Source: Diphasiastrum complanatum (Eukaryota > Streptophyta > Lycopodiopsida > Lycopodiales > Lycopodiaceae). Taken from it: 64,000 nt of DNA. Shown here one piece after another: positions 53,114 to 62,596 of this stretch; position 1 is the first letter of the stretch; each line of letters begins with the position of its first letter. The DNA is taken from positions 72,812,753-72,876,752 of the forward strand of contig CM055095.1 of the NCBI GenBank assembly GCA_029204225.1, given 5' to 3'. The translations under genes and the position numbers were made by a program. The notes under the pieces are model-generated. The model was not told the origin of the DNA, searched no databases, and saw only the letters and a list, made by a program, of their open reading frames with translations.

Positions 53114-53125
53114 GCTCTGATACCA
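53114..53125 (-). other. Primer binding site (initiator Met tRNA)
   Basis: The minus strand reads TGGTATCAGAGC, with no spacer to the LTR end at 53126. Confidence 0.88.
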
Positions 53126-53576
53126 AGTTATGAACGTAGCCACGGCTGATCTAGATTTAGTCTATGAAAGCATCACATAAGCAAGACTTAACCCTAGAAA
53201 ACAGGAGAGAGAAAGCTTAAAGAGACTAAAGAAGGAGATCATATCATAAGCCAAGTAACAGATGACACAGAATCCCTACTTATAGCCAAGAGGAAGCCCT
53301 AAAAGGAAGCTTCCAGTGGCTAGGGCCAAACTGAGAGGGACAATAGTGTGCCCTCCAAGAAGGCCCCCACTCTCAGTAATATGACCAAATAACCAATATA
53401 TTGAATCATAGGGCCCAAGGCCAATAATATGGTCTAAATGTCAATAATAGGGCCCAAGGCCAACCATATAGTCTAAATGTCAAATAATGAATAAAAAAGG
53501 GCCCAAAGCCTACTTATGCATAAAGTAAAGTAAATGTAAATGGACATGGTGAATGTAATGAGCCGAGTCCATAGCT
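53126..53576 (-). repeat. 5' LTR of chromovirus
   Basis: 451 bp. The plus strand begins AGTTATG and ends CATAGCT; one transition away from the perfect inverted terminus of its partner. Confidence 0.88.
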
Positions 53577-53581
53577 CATAT

Positions 53582-54587
53582 CCAGCTGATTGCAGCTCCG
53601 CACACTATTGTACATCCTCCCGTAATGGACTTGTTGTCATCCTTGCAGCTCGCCTAGCTCACATCACTGTAGTGATGCAGCTCGAATCATTTCTCCTCGT
53701 TTCTAGCTCTGTAGGTTAACCCAATATTCTGGGTACCCTTCAGATACTATAGGATTCGTTTGGCCATTTGCCAATGTGCTAGACCAGGATTGGAACAGAA
53801 TTGGCTCAATGCGTAAATAGAGAAGGCCAAATTCGGTCTGGTACAAATTGTCAAGTACAACATACTCCCGATTAAGTTCTGGTAGGGTATAGCTGCCATC
53901 TTCTGTTCTTCTTCTTCTGTTTTTGGACAATCCTGTTTCATGAGCTTGGCTCCAACTATCATTGGTGTGGCTTTTTTTTTGCAGTCCATCATGTGGTACT
54001 GCTTCAGCACTTTTCTGGCGTATTCTGACTGACTCAAGTGCATTTTGCCATTTGTTCGATCTCTTCTGATCTCCAGCCCTAGGCATTTTGTTGCTTCTCC
54101 AAGATCTATGATTTCGTAGCTTTCAGAAATCTGACTCTTCGTGTCTTTGATCAGCATCAAGGAATTTCCTATCATCAACGAACCGTCCACGAAAATGGTC
54201 AGTATCGCATAATCCTTTCCTACTCTTTTGTTGTAGACATTACAGTCTGGTTGAGTAGGGTTGAAGTCTACAGACTTCAGAAGACCATCAAGCTTTTTGT
54301 ACCAGGCCCGTGATGCCTGTTTTAGACCGTAGATGCATCTTTGCAATCGACAGACATATTGTCTGTTGTCGGGGTCTTCATAGCCTTCAGGTTGCTTCAT
54401 GAAGATTTCTTCATGTAGATCTTCATGGAGAAAGGCTATTTTCACGTCAATCTGGTGAATTTCTAGATTGTACTATGTGGCGTATGCAAGGAGTAGCCTT
54501 ATGCTTGTCATCTTCACCATGGGCAAATATGTGTCGAAATAGTCGACACCATATCTCTGCCTGTAGCCCTTTGCGACAAGCCACTGT
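53582..54587 (-). pseudogene. Copia reverse transcriptase and RNase H 5' half
   Basis: The minus strand starts LVAKGYRQRYGVDYFDTYLPMV at the inversion border 54587, then IHQIDVKIAFLHEDLHEEIF (a stop precedes it), YGLKQASRAWYKKL and LTIFVDGSLMIG. The last is the catalytic block, with Gly in place of the second Asp of YVDD. Next come YQNLIGSMLYLTICTRPN and QMAKRIL, a frameshift near 53747, TGGCTIVCGAAISW, and the chromovirus at 53576. Non-functional RT. Confidence 0.82.
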
Positions 54588-57065
54588 CAGGCCAAGCAGA
54601 GCTGCTAGGAGCACTCTATGTGCCCTCACTTAGAAAGGATCTGCTATGTGTCTCCAAGATGGCAGATCTAGGCATTCGAGTTTTGTTCGACGGCAACACT
54701 TGTCGTATGATCGAGAAGATGACAAACAAATTGCTGACAATCGGATGCAGAGAAGTTATGAAATGAAGACTGCAGCTTCAGTCATGCACCTTCACAATCA
54801 GCTGCAATCCATACGGTGGGATGGAAACCAGTTAGATCAGCACGTTGAGAAGATCAGAACGATCTTCGCTCAACTTGTTGCATCAGGACAAGAGCACCAG
54901 GTCCCAGCACCACAGCAGCTGATGTACTTCATGAAATCTCTACTAACGTCCTATCAGCCGCTAAGAATGCTCATATTGAGTCTACTAGACATGACATTCG
55001 ACAAAGTAGTCAGTCTTGTCGCTGATGAGAGACAAAGGAGAGGGAAGCAGTGATCAAGAGAAAGCTCTCTTCACGAAAGGAAAAAAGAAAAACAAAAACA
55101 AGCCAAGATTCAAGAAGACAACGTCCTCAAATCAGCAATCTTCTTTCTGCAATCACTGCCACAAACCAGGCCATACGACCAACAAATGCTGGTTTGATCT
55201 AGCAATACCTTGCATGCACTGCAAGAAGAAAGGGCATTCTGCATACGATTGCAGATTCAACTCAAAAAAAAAGAACAAGGTTGAAAAAGCAAATGTTGTA
55301 GAGTCATCTAAGGATGCAGAAGGAGGTGACGAAGCTTTCATGATACTCGATGAAGATGTAGTCATCGATTCAGGAGCAATATCTCACATAACCTGCAACA
55401 AGAAGATCTTGATCAACTTTCGCGAACTCAAAAACGACAAAGCAGTGATTCTAGGCGATGGAAACAGACACGATGTCAAATGCATCGACTCTCTACAGCT
55501 ATGAACATTGTCAGGCCAAGCAAAACTGCCAGGAGCACTCTATGTGCCCTCACTCAGAAAGGATCTGCTATCTGTCTCCAAGATGACAGATCTAGGCATT
55601 CGAGTTTTGTTCGATGGCACCACTTGTCGTATGATCGAGAAGATGACAAACAAGTTGCTGAGAGTCGGATGCAGATAAGGAAATCTCTACCAGGCCAAAA
55701 TAATCAGCAACTCTGAAAGCATATTAAATGCTTCAGAAAACGAAGATCAGCTCTGGCATAGAAGAATGTGTCATCTGAATAATGCGGAGCCTGTATGACA
55801 TGAGAAGAAAGGACATTGTCACAGGTTTAAAGATTTCAAGGCCAGAGGCTGAGTTCTGCGAAGCTTGTCAAAAAGGCAAGCAACATCGGAATCCATTCAC
55901 ACACGAGGGAAGAAGAGCCAAGGAAGTTCTTGAGCTCGTCCACTCTGATGTGTGTGGACCGATGAAAACAGATTTGCTCTCAAGTTCGAGATATTTTCTA
56001 ACGTTCATAGATGATTATAGCCGAATGACCACGATCTACTACTTGAAGAAGTCCGAAGTATTTGATTCTTTCAAGAAGTTTGTGGCATTCGCAGAGTGAC
56101 ACATCTCGAAAAGATACAGACGCTTAGATCTGACAATGGAGGTGAATAGAAAAGCACAGAATTCTCAAGATTCTACGAAGAACATGGGATCGAACACCAG
56201 TTCACTCCTGCATACACACCAGAATACAACGGTGTGGTAGAAAGAAAAAACAAAATGCTAGTCAAAGGAGCCAGATGCATGATGGCACAGGCTCAATTGC
56301 CAAGTTAATTCTGGGCCAAGGCAATAGCTGCAGCTATACACCTGCACAACAGATCTACAACGACAACGCTGGAGAACAAAATACCATATGAAATGTGGAC
56401 AGGCAGAAAGCTTGATCTATCATATGTACGAGTGTTTGGATGTGCAGCATACAAGCACATTCCAAAGGAAACGAGAAGCAAGCTCGATGACAAATTCGAA
56501 CAAACAATCATAGTCGGCTACTCGAACGAAACACATGTGTACAGACTCTATGATCCAATCACGAAGAAAGTTGTTTCGAGCAGAGATGTGAAGTTCGACG
56601 AGTCCACATTCCCTGGACTGAAAGACGAAAGAGGCCATGAGATCTTCACATTGCTGCCTATTCAAGAGGGAGATCGAGCATATACGTCAAATCAGAATGC
56701 AGAGCCCCAGATTCCATAGCAGCAAGAAGCAGAGGATCGACCCCACGAACAAGAAATGTTTGAGCAGCGCCGAAACGAACCTCAAAGGTCAACAAGACAA
56801 AGAAGACCTCCAGACTGCTATTCTGACAATCTTCAATGGAGTGGAGACACGCAGTTCGAGTATTGCAGCTTCACAGAAGAGCCAACAACATACCAAGAAG
56901 CTATCCAAAGTCCAGAGGGAGAATTTTGGAAGCAGACAATGTCAGAGGAGATCAAGTCGATGAGGCAAAACGAGACATGGACATTAGAGCCACTGCCAAA
57001 ACACAGAAAAATAGTCGACTGCAAGTGGGTGTACAAGAAAAAGCTAAAATCAGATGGTGCTGTAG
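54588..57065 (+). pseudogene. Inverted Copia block: duplicated gag-PR, integrase, RT start
   Basis: The plus strand carries in order: a post-protease scrap (54588-54739); gag C-terminal half (54740-55053); two zinc knuckles CNHCHKPGHTTNKC and CMHCKKKGHSAYDC (55016 onward); protease VIDSGAISHITCN with DSG intact; the post-protease segment again (55509-55672, a direct repeat of 54588-54739); GAG-pre-integrase CEACQKGKQHRNPF; integrase core (LVHSDVCGPM, TFIDDYSRMTT, EYNGVVERKN); and the RT start (WVYKKKLKSDG). It ends at 57065, just where the minus-strand RT begins in sense at 54587. So this is an inversion of the element's middle, not a separate insertion. Confidence 0.8.
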
Positions 57066-57070
57066 CTGTA

Positions 57071-57900
57071 GAGAGCTGTTGTCTTTGACATCGTGTCTGC
57101 TTCCATCGCCTAGAATCACTGCTTTGTCGTTTTTGAGTTCGCACAAGTTGATCAACATCTTCTTGTTGCAGGTTATGTGGATTGTTGCTCTTGAATCGAT
57201 GACTACATAGTAGTCATGTTCAGAGTAGCTTGTCGAAGCTTTGTCGAGTATCATGAAAGCTTCATCACCTCTTTCAGCATCCTTTGATGACTCTGCAACG
57301 TTTGCCTTTCAGCTTTGTTTTTTTCTTTTTGGGTTGAATCTGCAGTCGTATGCAGAATATCCTTTCTTCTTGCAGTGCATGCAGGGTGTTTCTGGATTGA
57401 ACCAGCATTTGTTGGCCGTATGGCCTGGTTTGTGACAATGATTGCAGGAAGAAGATTGCTGATTCGAGGACTTTGTCTTCTCGAATCTTGGCTTGTTTTT
57501 GTTCTTCTTCCTTCCTTTTGTGAAGAGAGCCTTTTCTTGATCACTGCTTCTCTCTCCTTCGTCTCTCATCAGTCTCTCATCAGCAACAAGACTGACTGCT
57601 TTGTCGAATGTCATATCTGGTAAACTCAGTATGAGCATTCTCAGTGGCTGATAGGAAGTCGGTAGAGATTTCATGAAGTACATCAACTGTTGTGGTGCTG
57701 GGACCTGGTGCTCCTGTCCTGATGCAGCGAGTTGAGTGAAGATCGTTCTGATCTTCTCAACGTGCTAATCTAACTGGTTGCCATCCCATCGTATGGATTG
57801 TAGTTGATTGTGAAGGTGCATGACTGAAGTTGTAGTCCTCACTACATACTTCTGGTTTAATCTTTTCCACGCTATATGGCTGCTTTCGTAGTCTCAATCT
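57071..57900 (-). pseudogene. Copia gag C-terminus and protease, original orientation
   Basis: The minus strand gives the gag stretch QLMYFMKSLPTSYQPLRMLI-type text, knuckles CNHCHKPGHTANKC and CMHCKKKGYSAYDC, and protease VIDSRATIHITCN, where Gly of the DSG triad is Arg. It is the inverted-repeat partner of 54740-55508. It runs on the 5' side towards the primer site at 58025, with the gag N-terminus damaged. Confidence 0.78.
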
Positions 57901-58024
57901 ACATGAGTAGATCTTCATTTACGGACAAAACAATGATCACCATTGCGTGCTCATCCTTTCTGATCCATTCAGCTCTCCTCGGGTCTCCCTCTGGAGCCTC
58001 TGAGAGCTGCACCTCCTGAGAACT

Positions 58025-58036
58025 GCTCTGATACCA
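58025..58036 (-). other. Primer binding site (initiator Met tRNA)
   Basis: The minus strand reads TGGTATCAGAGC directly after the 5' LTR (58037). Confidence 0.88.
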
Positions 58037-58824
58037 TGTCGCAGAAGCATTTTCTTGTTGTTTCGTGTTCGTTCTCTCTTCTGATTCGCGAACAGTTTTA
58101 TGTGTTTGAATTTTTTTTTTCGTGCGGAATCTCTTTTGAGATCCCAGACACTTGACTACGCATCACAGGACATATTTTATTCTAGCAATCAAGAGACACA
58201 GCACAAGGCCAAGAGATACACAAAATAGAGCAACTATGTTGTCAGTTTGGTTTTAGAGCAAGATCGTCAGTGTCTCGCTCGTTGGCAGAATGACTCTCTG
58301 CTCTTTCGCTGTGTTCTGCTCATTGGCAGACTTTCATGCACAACTATGGTATTTTTGCTTTCTTACTCTATTCGCTACATCTCTCTCTGTTTCTTACAAA
58401 TCTCTGTATTCACTATCTCTCTACTTACAGTTATGATCCAGAGAGGATTGTTTATACCTCCACCATGTGGAGTTTACAAGATAGCTAAACGTAGAATTAC
58501 AAGACAAGTTAACGCTAATCAACTAGTTAGTTAGTCTCCATTGTTGCTATTCGTTTCAGCTGGGCATGAAGCCCGTTGAGCTGCCACCTGGCAGCACGAA
58601 GGATTTCTCTTCGTTTGTTTCATTCTTTTTGTTCTTTTCGTAGTCTTCGTTCTGCGTCCCTTTTGCGGTTTGCAGTCCTGGAGGTGTGTTTACGATTCAC
58701 AATTGATTCGCAAATCTTTCGTGCTTAGAGTCAAAGACACGTTGACTGTCGCGAATTGTTCTGGTTCGACTTTCATGTCTTGTTCGTGCTGCGACAAAGT
58801 TGCAGGAGTTCACCATTTCTAACA
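58037..58824 (-). repeat. 5' LTR of Copia element
   Basis: 788 bp, TGTTAGAAATGG start at 58824 and ...TGCGACA end at 58037 on the minus strand. Confidence 0.88.
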
Positions 58825-58980
58825 AAAAATGGCAAACATCTTCTGGTTGATCTTGTTGTATCCTCTTAACTGTCGAACAGTTTTCACAATACGTTCCAAT
58901 AGTTGACCCTGCCAGGATGTGGTGCCTCTCCTAAGCACCATATGGAGACCGTGTCGGAAATACTTAATGCGTTTTGCGTC
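58825..58980 (-). pseudogene. Short Gypsy integrase piece and deletion joint
   Basis: It continues the Gypsy sequence interrupted at 45778. On the minus strand the text LLERIVKTVRQLRGYN is followed by the AAAAA target site. It joins the LTR at 58981 directly, so leader, gag, PR and RT of this Gypsy element are missing. Confidence 0.5.
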
Positions 58981-60564
58981 TGTCAATGGATCCTGAAGAC
59001 TCCTCGACGTGCTCGGCTCTCACCGTTCTTGACGCTTGATCACACTTCTGGTCACTAGTGTTGATGATCAAGAATTAATCTCCAATCAGTCTATCCTCTA
59101 TCTCTCGTGTGTCTCCCCCCATTCACATACCGCTTCTCTCTTTTATATCCCTCCACTTAGTTGTAATATTCTTCTCCCCCTCCGTTTTGGACCGCCACCA
59201 CTTTGTATATGTTTTTCTATTCTGTTTAGCCAATACTTCAACCACTATTGTTGCCTTTCGGTCTATTGGCCACCGCTTATAGACCGCTATGGTTTACTTT
59301 CGGTCCGTAAACCGCTTACAGACCGTGTTTGTTGCCTCTCGGTTCGTTCTATACCACTTATAGACCGCAACTCGACCGCATTCGCTACTTGGCCTTTGCT
59401 TTCGTTCTTTCTACATACAAACCACAACCCTCGACTGCATTCATTCGTTTTTCTCAACTTTTCGCATACAGACCGCAACTTTGCCTTTTGGTCCTAATGC
59501 ACCGCTTTTGCATATAGATCGTAATCACTACCTTTCGGTTCACTACCGTTTTTGTATTCACCGTAATAAGACTGCTTCTAGACCGCAATCGTTTCCTTTG
59601 TGGTTGTCTTCGGTTCATCTTCCACAGTTGTCTGCAGTCCATTTCCAACTTTGTAGCAAACCATAATAGAATGCAATTGTTGCCTTGGCGATTGCCTACG
59701 GTCCATTTCCAACTTCGTAGCAAATCGTAATAGACTGCAACCTTTGCCTTGGTGGTTGCCTACGGTCCATTTCCAACTTTGTAACAAATCGTAATAGACC
59801 ACAACCATTGCATTGGCGGTTGCCTACGGTCCAATTCCAACTTAGTCGCACACCGTAATACACCGCAACTTGCTACTTGGTGGTTGCCTTCGGTCTTCTT
59901 TCATCCAACTTCATCTTAGACCGCAATAGACCGTAACTCGCTACTTGGCGATTGCCTTCGGACTCCTTTCATCCAACTTCGACTCTGACCACAATAGACC
60001 GTAACTCGCTACTTGGCGGTTGCCTTCAGTCATCTTTCATCCAACTTCGTCTCAGACCGCAATAGACCATAACTCGCTACTTGGTGGTTGTCTTTGGTCC
60101 TCTTTCACTGAAAACCGCAACAAGGCCGCAATCAGGCCGTGATTAACCATATAAGGTTGTTTTAGACCGCATTAGACTGTGATACGGCCGCAATAGATTG
60201 CAATATGGTCATAATAAAGCCGTAGAAGACCGCTTGAGACCGCATTTGCTACCTTTGCGGTTGTCTTCGGTCCTTTTGACTTGAACATATCACAATATGA
60301 TGACATAAGGCCGTATTATGGCAACATAAGACCGCACTAAGGCCGCCCTTGTTACCTTTGCAGTTGTCTTCGTTCTATACAACTTCTATCTTGTGAACTA
60401 ATATCCTACAAAAATAACTTCTTCTTTCGTCCTATCATTATTCTACTTATGCTAAATCAACCACTAAAATACATAGCCCATGTGATTGTCTAAATCCTAA
60501 CTTTATTTAACATCAATATAATTTATGACTATCTAAAGTCTCACTTTAATACATTGGCCTAACA
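58981..60564 (-). repeat. 5' LTR (right copy) of the decayed Gypsy element
   Basis: 1,584 bp, partner of 43570-44960. It has more copies of the roughly 68-bp tandem units (59600-60110), which accounts for most of the length difference. No clean target duplication is found around the pair. Confidence 0.78.
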
Positions 60565-60591
60565 ATTGCAATTCCCAACCATTTACATGCT

Positions 60592-60753
60592 AAATGAATA
60601 TCCGATAATAGTTCACATGCCCCATGACAATATAAACTCCTCGAATTGTTCCTGGTGGCAGTAGCTCCACAATGACTTTGATTTTGGAATAATCTGTAGC
60701 AATGCCATGTCTTGATATCACATGTCCAAGAACAATTCCATGAGTAACCCACA
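60592..60753 (-). pseudogene. Gypsy RT fragment, C-terminal side
   Basis: Minus strand; matches 9000-9170 of the Tat/Athila-like copy (the stretch encoding GHVISRHGIATDYSKIKV and FMGHANYYRI). It is separated from the rest of RT by the solo LTR 60754-61697. Confidence 0.75.
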
Positions 60754-61540
60754 TGTTGTGGGTATTTCCTATACATAAATAAACAAGTGGGTCCCGCCAC
60801 TGAAATTATTGTTGGCCAAGGCTTAGTTAGTGGGCCCGCCATAGTACACTATACAGTTAGAATAATAAGTGCGAGGGCACTGGCGTCTTGCGTGTGTAAG
60901 CACATTGCTAGTTAGTTTCAAGTTGTTCCATAGAGACTTGGGTTCTAGGTGTAAATAAATAATGTTGAGGCCCAAGTTCACAAAATCAAGTTAAAAATAA
61001 GGAACCTAATTTGTACAAAGTAAGACTCACATGATTCATGTGACTTGCTTTGTGCTTTCTTAGAACCATTAGATTAGATTTGTGTTTCTTTGAAAGGCTT
61101 GAATTAGTATCCTTGCCAATGAAGTGTGGCCAATCAGAGTGAAGGAGGCTCACACTTGGAATCGATAAAAGGGAGCCATTTTCCTTGTATTGTATCCTCA
61201 TTCTATTTCTAATAACACTCTGATGGTTTCACTCAAGTTCTCTCTCTCCCTCTCCCTCTCTTTGTCTCTCGCTCTTCATCCTTGGTTAGGACCGAATAGT
61301 TTGGAAAAGGTGCTCGAACCTCCCAAACCTTTCCTAGCCAAGGCATTATCTCTCTCCTCTCTCTCTCTCTCCATCCTTGGTTAGGACCGAATAGTTTGGG
61401 AAAGGTGCTCAAGCCTCCCAAACCTTTCCTAGCCAAGGCATTCTCTCTCTCCTCTCTCTCTCTCTCCATCCTTGATTAGAACTGAATAGTTTGGAAAAGG
61501 TGTTTGAGCCTCCCAAACCATTCCTAACCAAGGCATCCCC

Positions 61541-61630
<90 letters not shown>

Positions 61631-61697
61631 GTGCTATATAGGTTGAGGCGAGGTTGTTGCTCCCAGCGACAAACCCTATACTACCTATGACACAACA
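60754..61697 (+). repeat. Solo LTR of the Tat/Athila-like family with triplicated module
   Basis: 944 bp, TGTTGTG...CACAACA perfect inverted ends, near-perfect target duplication CCACA / CCAAA (60749-60753, 61698-61702). It shares GCGAGGGCA...GTAAGC text with the LTR at 267. It has a CCAAT box near 61130, TATA-like GATAAAAGGG near 61163, then three copies of a roughly 95-bp unit (61274-61371, 61372-61466, 61467-61560) and a (CT)n tract. Confidence 0.83.
61536..61627. repeat. (C)n(CT)n microsatellite in solo LTR
   Basis: Fourteen or so C residues followed by about 38 CT units. It lies downstream of the LTR TATA-like box, as in the Copia LTR at 26985. Confidence 0.93.
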
Positions 61698-62030
61698 CCA
61701 AATCTGACACTTTTCTGGATTTAAGAAGATTTGGTACTTGCGGCAATGTTCAAATTTTTTTTTCCAAATGATCAAGATGGTCTGTATCGGCACTATGGAC
61801 TCCGAGATCATCCAAGTAAATTTCAAGGAATTTCTACAAATAGTCTTGAAAGGCAAACTTCATCACTCTCTAAAATGAACTAGGTGCATTACAAAGTCCA
61901 AATGGCATAACTTTATAAGCATATGTTTCTCATTCCATTGTAAAAGATGTTTTATGATGATCTGCCAGTGTGATTTATAACTGGTTATAACCACTGAATC
62001 CATCCAAAAAAACTATAGGCTTCTACTCCA
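61698..62030 (-). pseudogene. Gypsy RT fragment with intact YLDD
   Basis: The minus strand gives LDGFSGYNQ, MPFGLCNAPSSF, EIYLDDLGVHS (catalytic YxDD kept) and the start of KCQIW. In-frame stops occur at several places. At about 62031 the text changes abruptly into ORF-X copy 3, so the N-terminal RT, protease and gag were lost by recombination. Confidence 0.78.
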
Positions 62031-62035
62031 GCCCC

Positions 62036-62222
62036 AAGGCTTGGTAGGCTGTCATTAGGTTCATTGGAGTAGCCGGTACATTGACGCTTGTAGGGGCTTG
62101 TGAGGTAGTGGCCCCCACGACTTGTACAGTGTCGTTGTCATTGTCCTCTATGAGTTTCTCCAGTGATCTCTTGTCATCTGGTGCGGTGGGATCTGTCTGA
62201 TCTGGCGATGGAATAAAAACAG
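62036..62222 (-). pseudogene. ORF-X, copy 3 (N-terminal fragment)
   Basis: The minus strand gives PSPDQTDPTAPDDKRS, LIEDNDNDTVQVVGATTS and VPATPMNLMTAYQAL. These match LPDRTDPTTPDGIRS, LIEDNDDDTPQVVGADTT and VPAAPTNLTTTYQTL in copy 1 (about 4180-4380). Only this conserved N-terminal acidic block remains, fused to RT. Confidence 0.72.
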
Positions 62223-62529
62223 TTGTACAAATGTGTAATAAGACAACGGTTGGTCGCCCTCAGCAGCCTTTGACGGAGAAGTGAGTGGTGTGGAAGGAAC
62301 AGAAGTGGAGACAAGAATGGGGACAGCTTGTCCAAAAGAGAGAATGGAGGGAACAGAGAGAAACTGTAGGGTGGTGTGGAGGACCGAAGGAGAAGATGGG
62401 GCTAAAGTTTGTCTGGCGGTGGCAAGTGAAAAGTTTACGACTTGCATCCATGCCAAGGTGTTCGGAGACAACCGTGAATCAGTAGGGAACTGGAGAGGGA
62501 CAGCGGTGGAAACATGGGTAATGGGTAAG
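62223..62529. other. Unassigned stretch upstream of ORF-X copy 3
   Basis: A minus-strand frame (62549-62148) is open for 133 codons but in a different frame from the ORF-X text and without known motifs. It may be 5' ORF-X sequence that has frameshifted. Confidence 0.3.
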
Positions 62530-62596
62530 GCTTGCCAACAATATTTCAAGTGGTGGGACCCACTTGTTTATTATTGTGTAGGAAAATACCCACAAC
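62530..62596 (-). repeat. LTR start fragment, same family as the solo LTR
   Basis: The minus strand reads TGTTGTGGGTATTTTCC, followed by ACAAGTGGGTCCC, matching the first 65 bp or so of 60754-61697. Confidence 0.65.

Larger units (their letters stand above)
46955..53576 (-). mobile_element. Chromovirus (Ty3/Gypsy) with AG...CT LTR termini
   Basis: 6,622 bp including LTRs 46955-47403 and 53126-53576. A perfect 5-bp target duplication, CATAT, lies at 46950-46954 and 53577-53581. The PBS TGGTATCAGAGC abuts the 5' LTR on the minus strand. Gag, protease, RT, RNase H, integrase and a chromodomain are all present in the usual order with few breaks. Between the two LTRs I count about 11 substitutions and one or two single-base indels, so the insertion is fairly young. 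Confidence 0.92.
45779..58824 (-). mobile_element. Copia element, internally rearranged, hosting a chromovirus
   Basis: LTRs at 45779-46565 and 58037-58824 with a perfect AAAAA target duplication (45774-45778 and 58825-58829). The initiator-Met primer site is at 58036-58025. On the minus strand the order is LTR, PBS, gag-PR, then a block of opposite orientation (54588-57065), then RT, RNase H and LTR. The chromovirus 46955-53576 interrupts RNase H. Removing the chromovirus leaves about 6.4 kb, of which about 0.9 kb is an extra gag-PR copy. Confidence 0.88.

Noticed and set aside
54588-57065. A separate Copia element nested in opposite orientation
   Set aside because: It has no LTRs of its own, and both its ends continue exactly the coding sense of the surrounding element, so an internal inversion explains it better.
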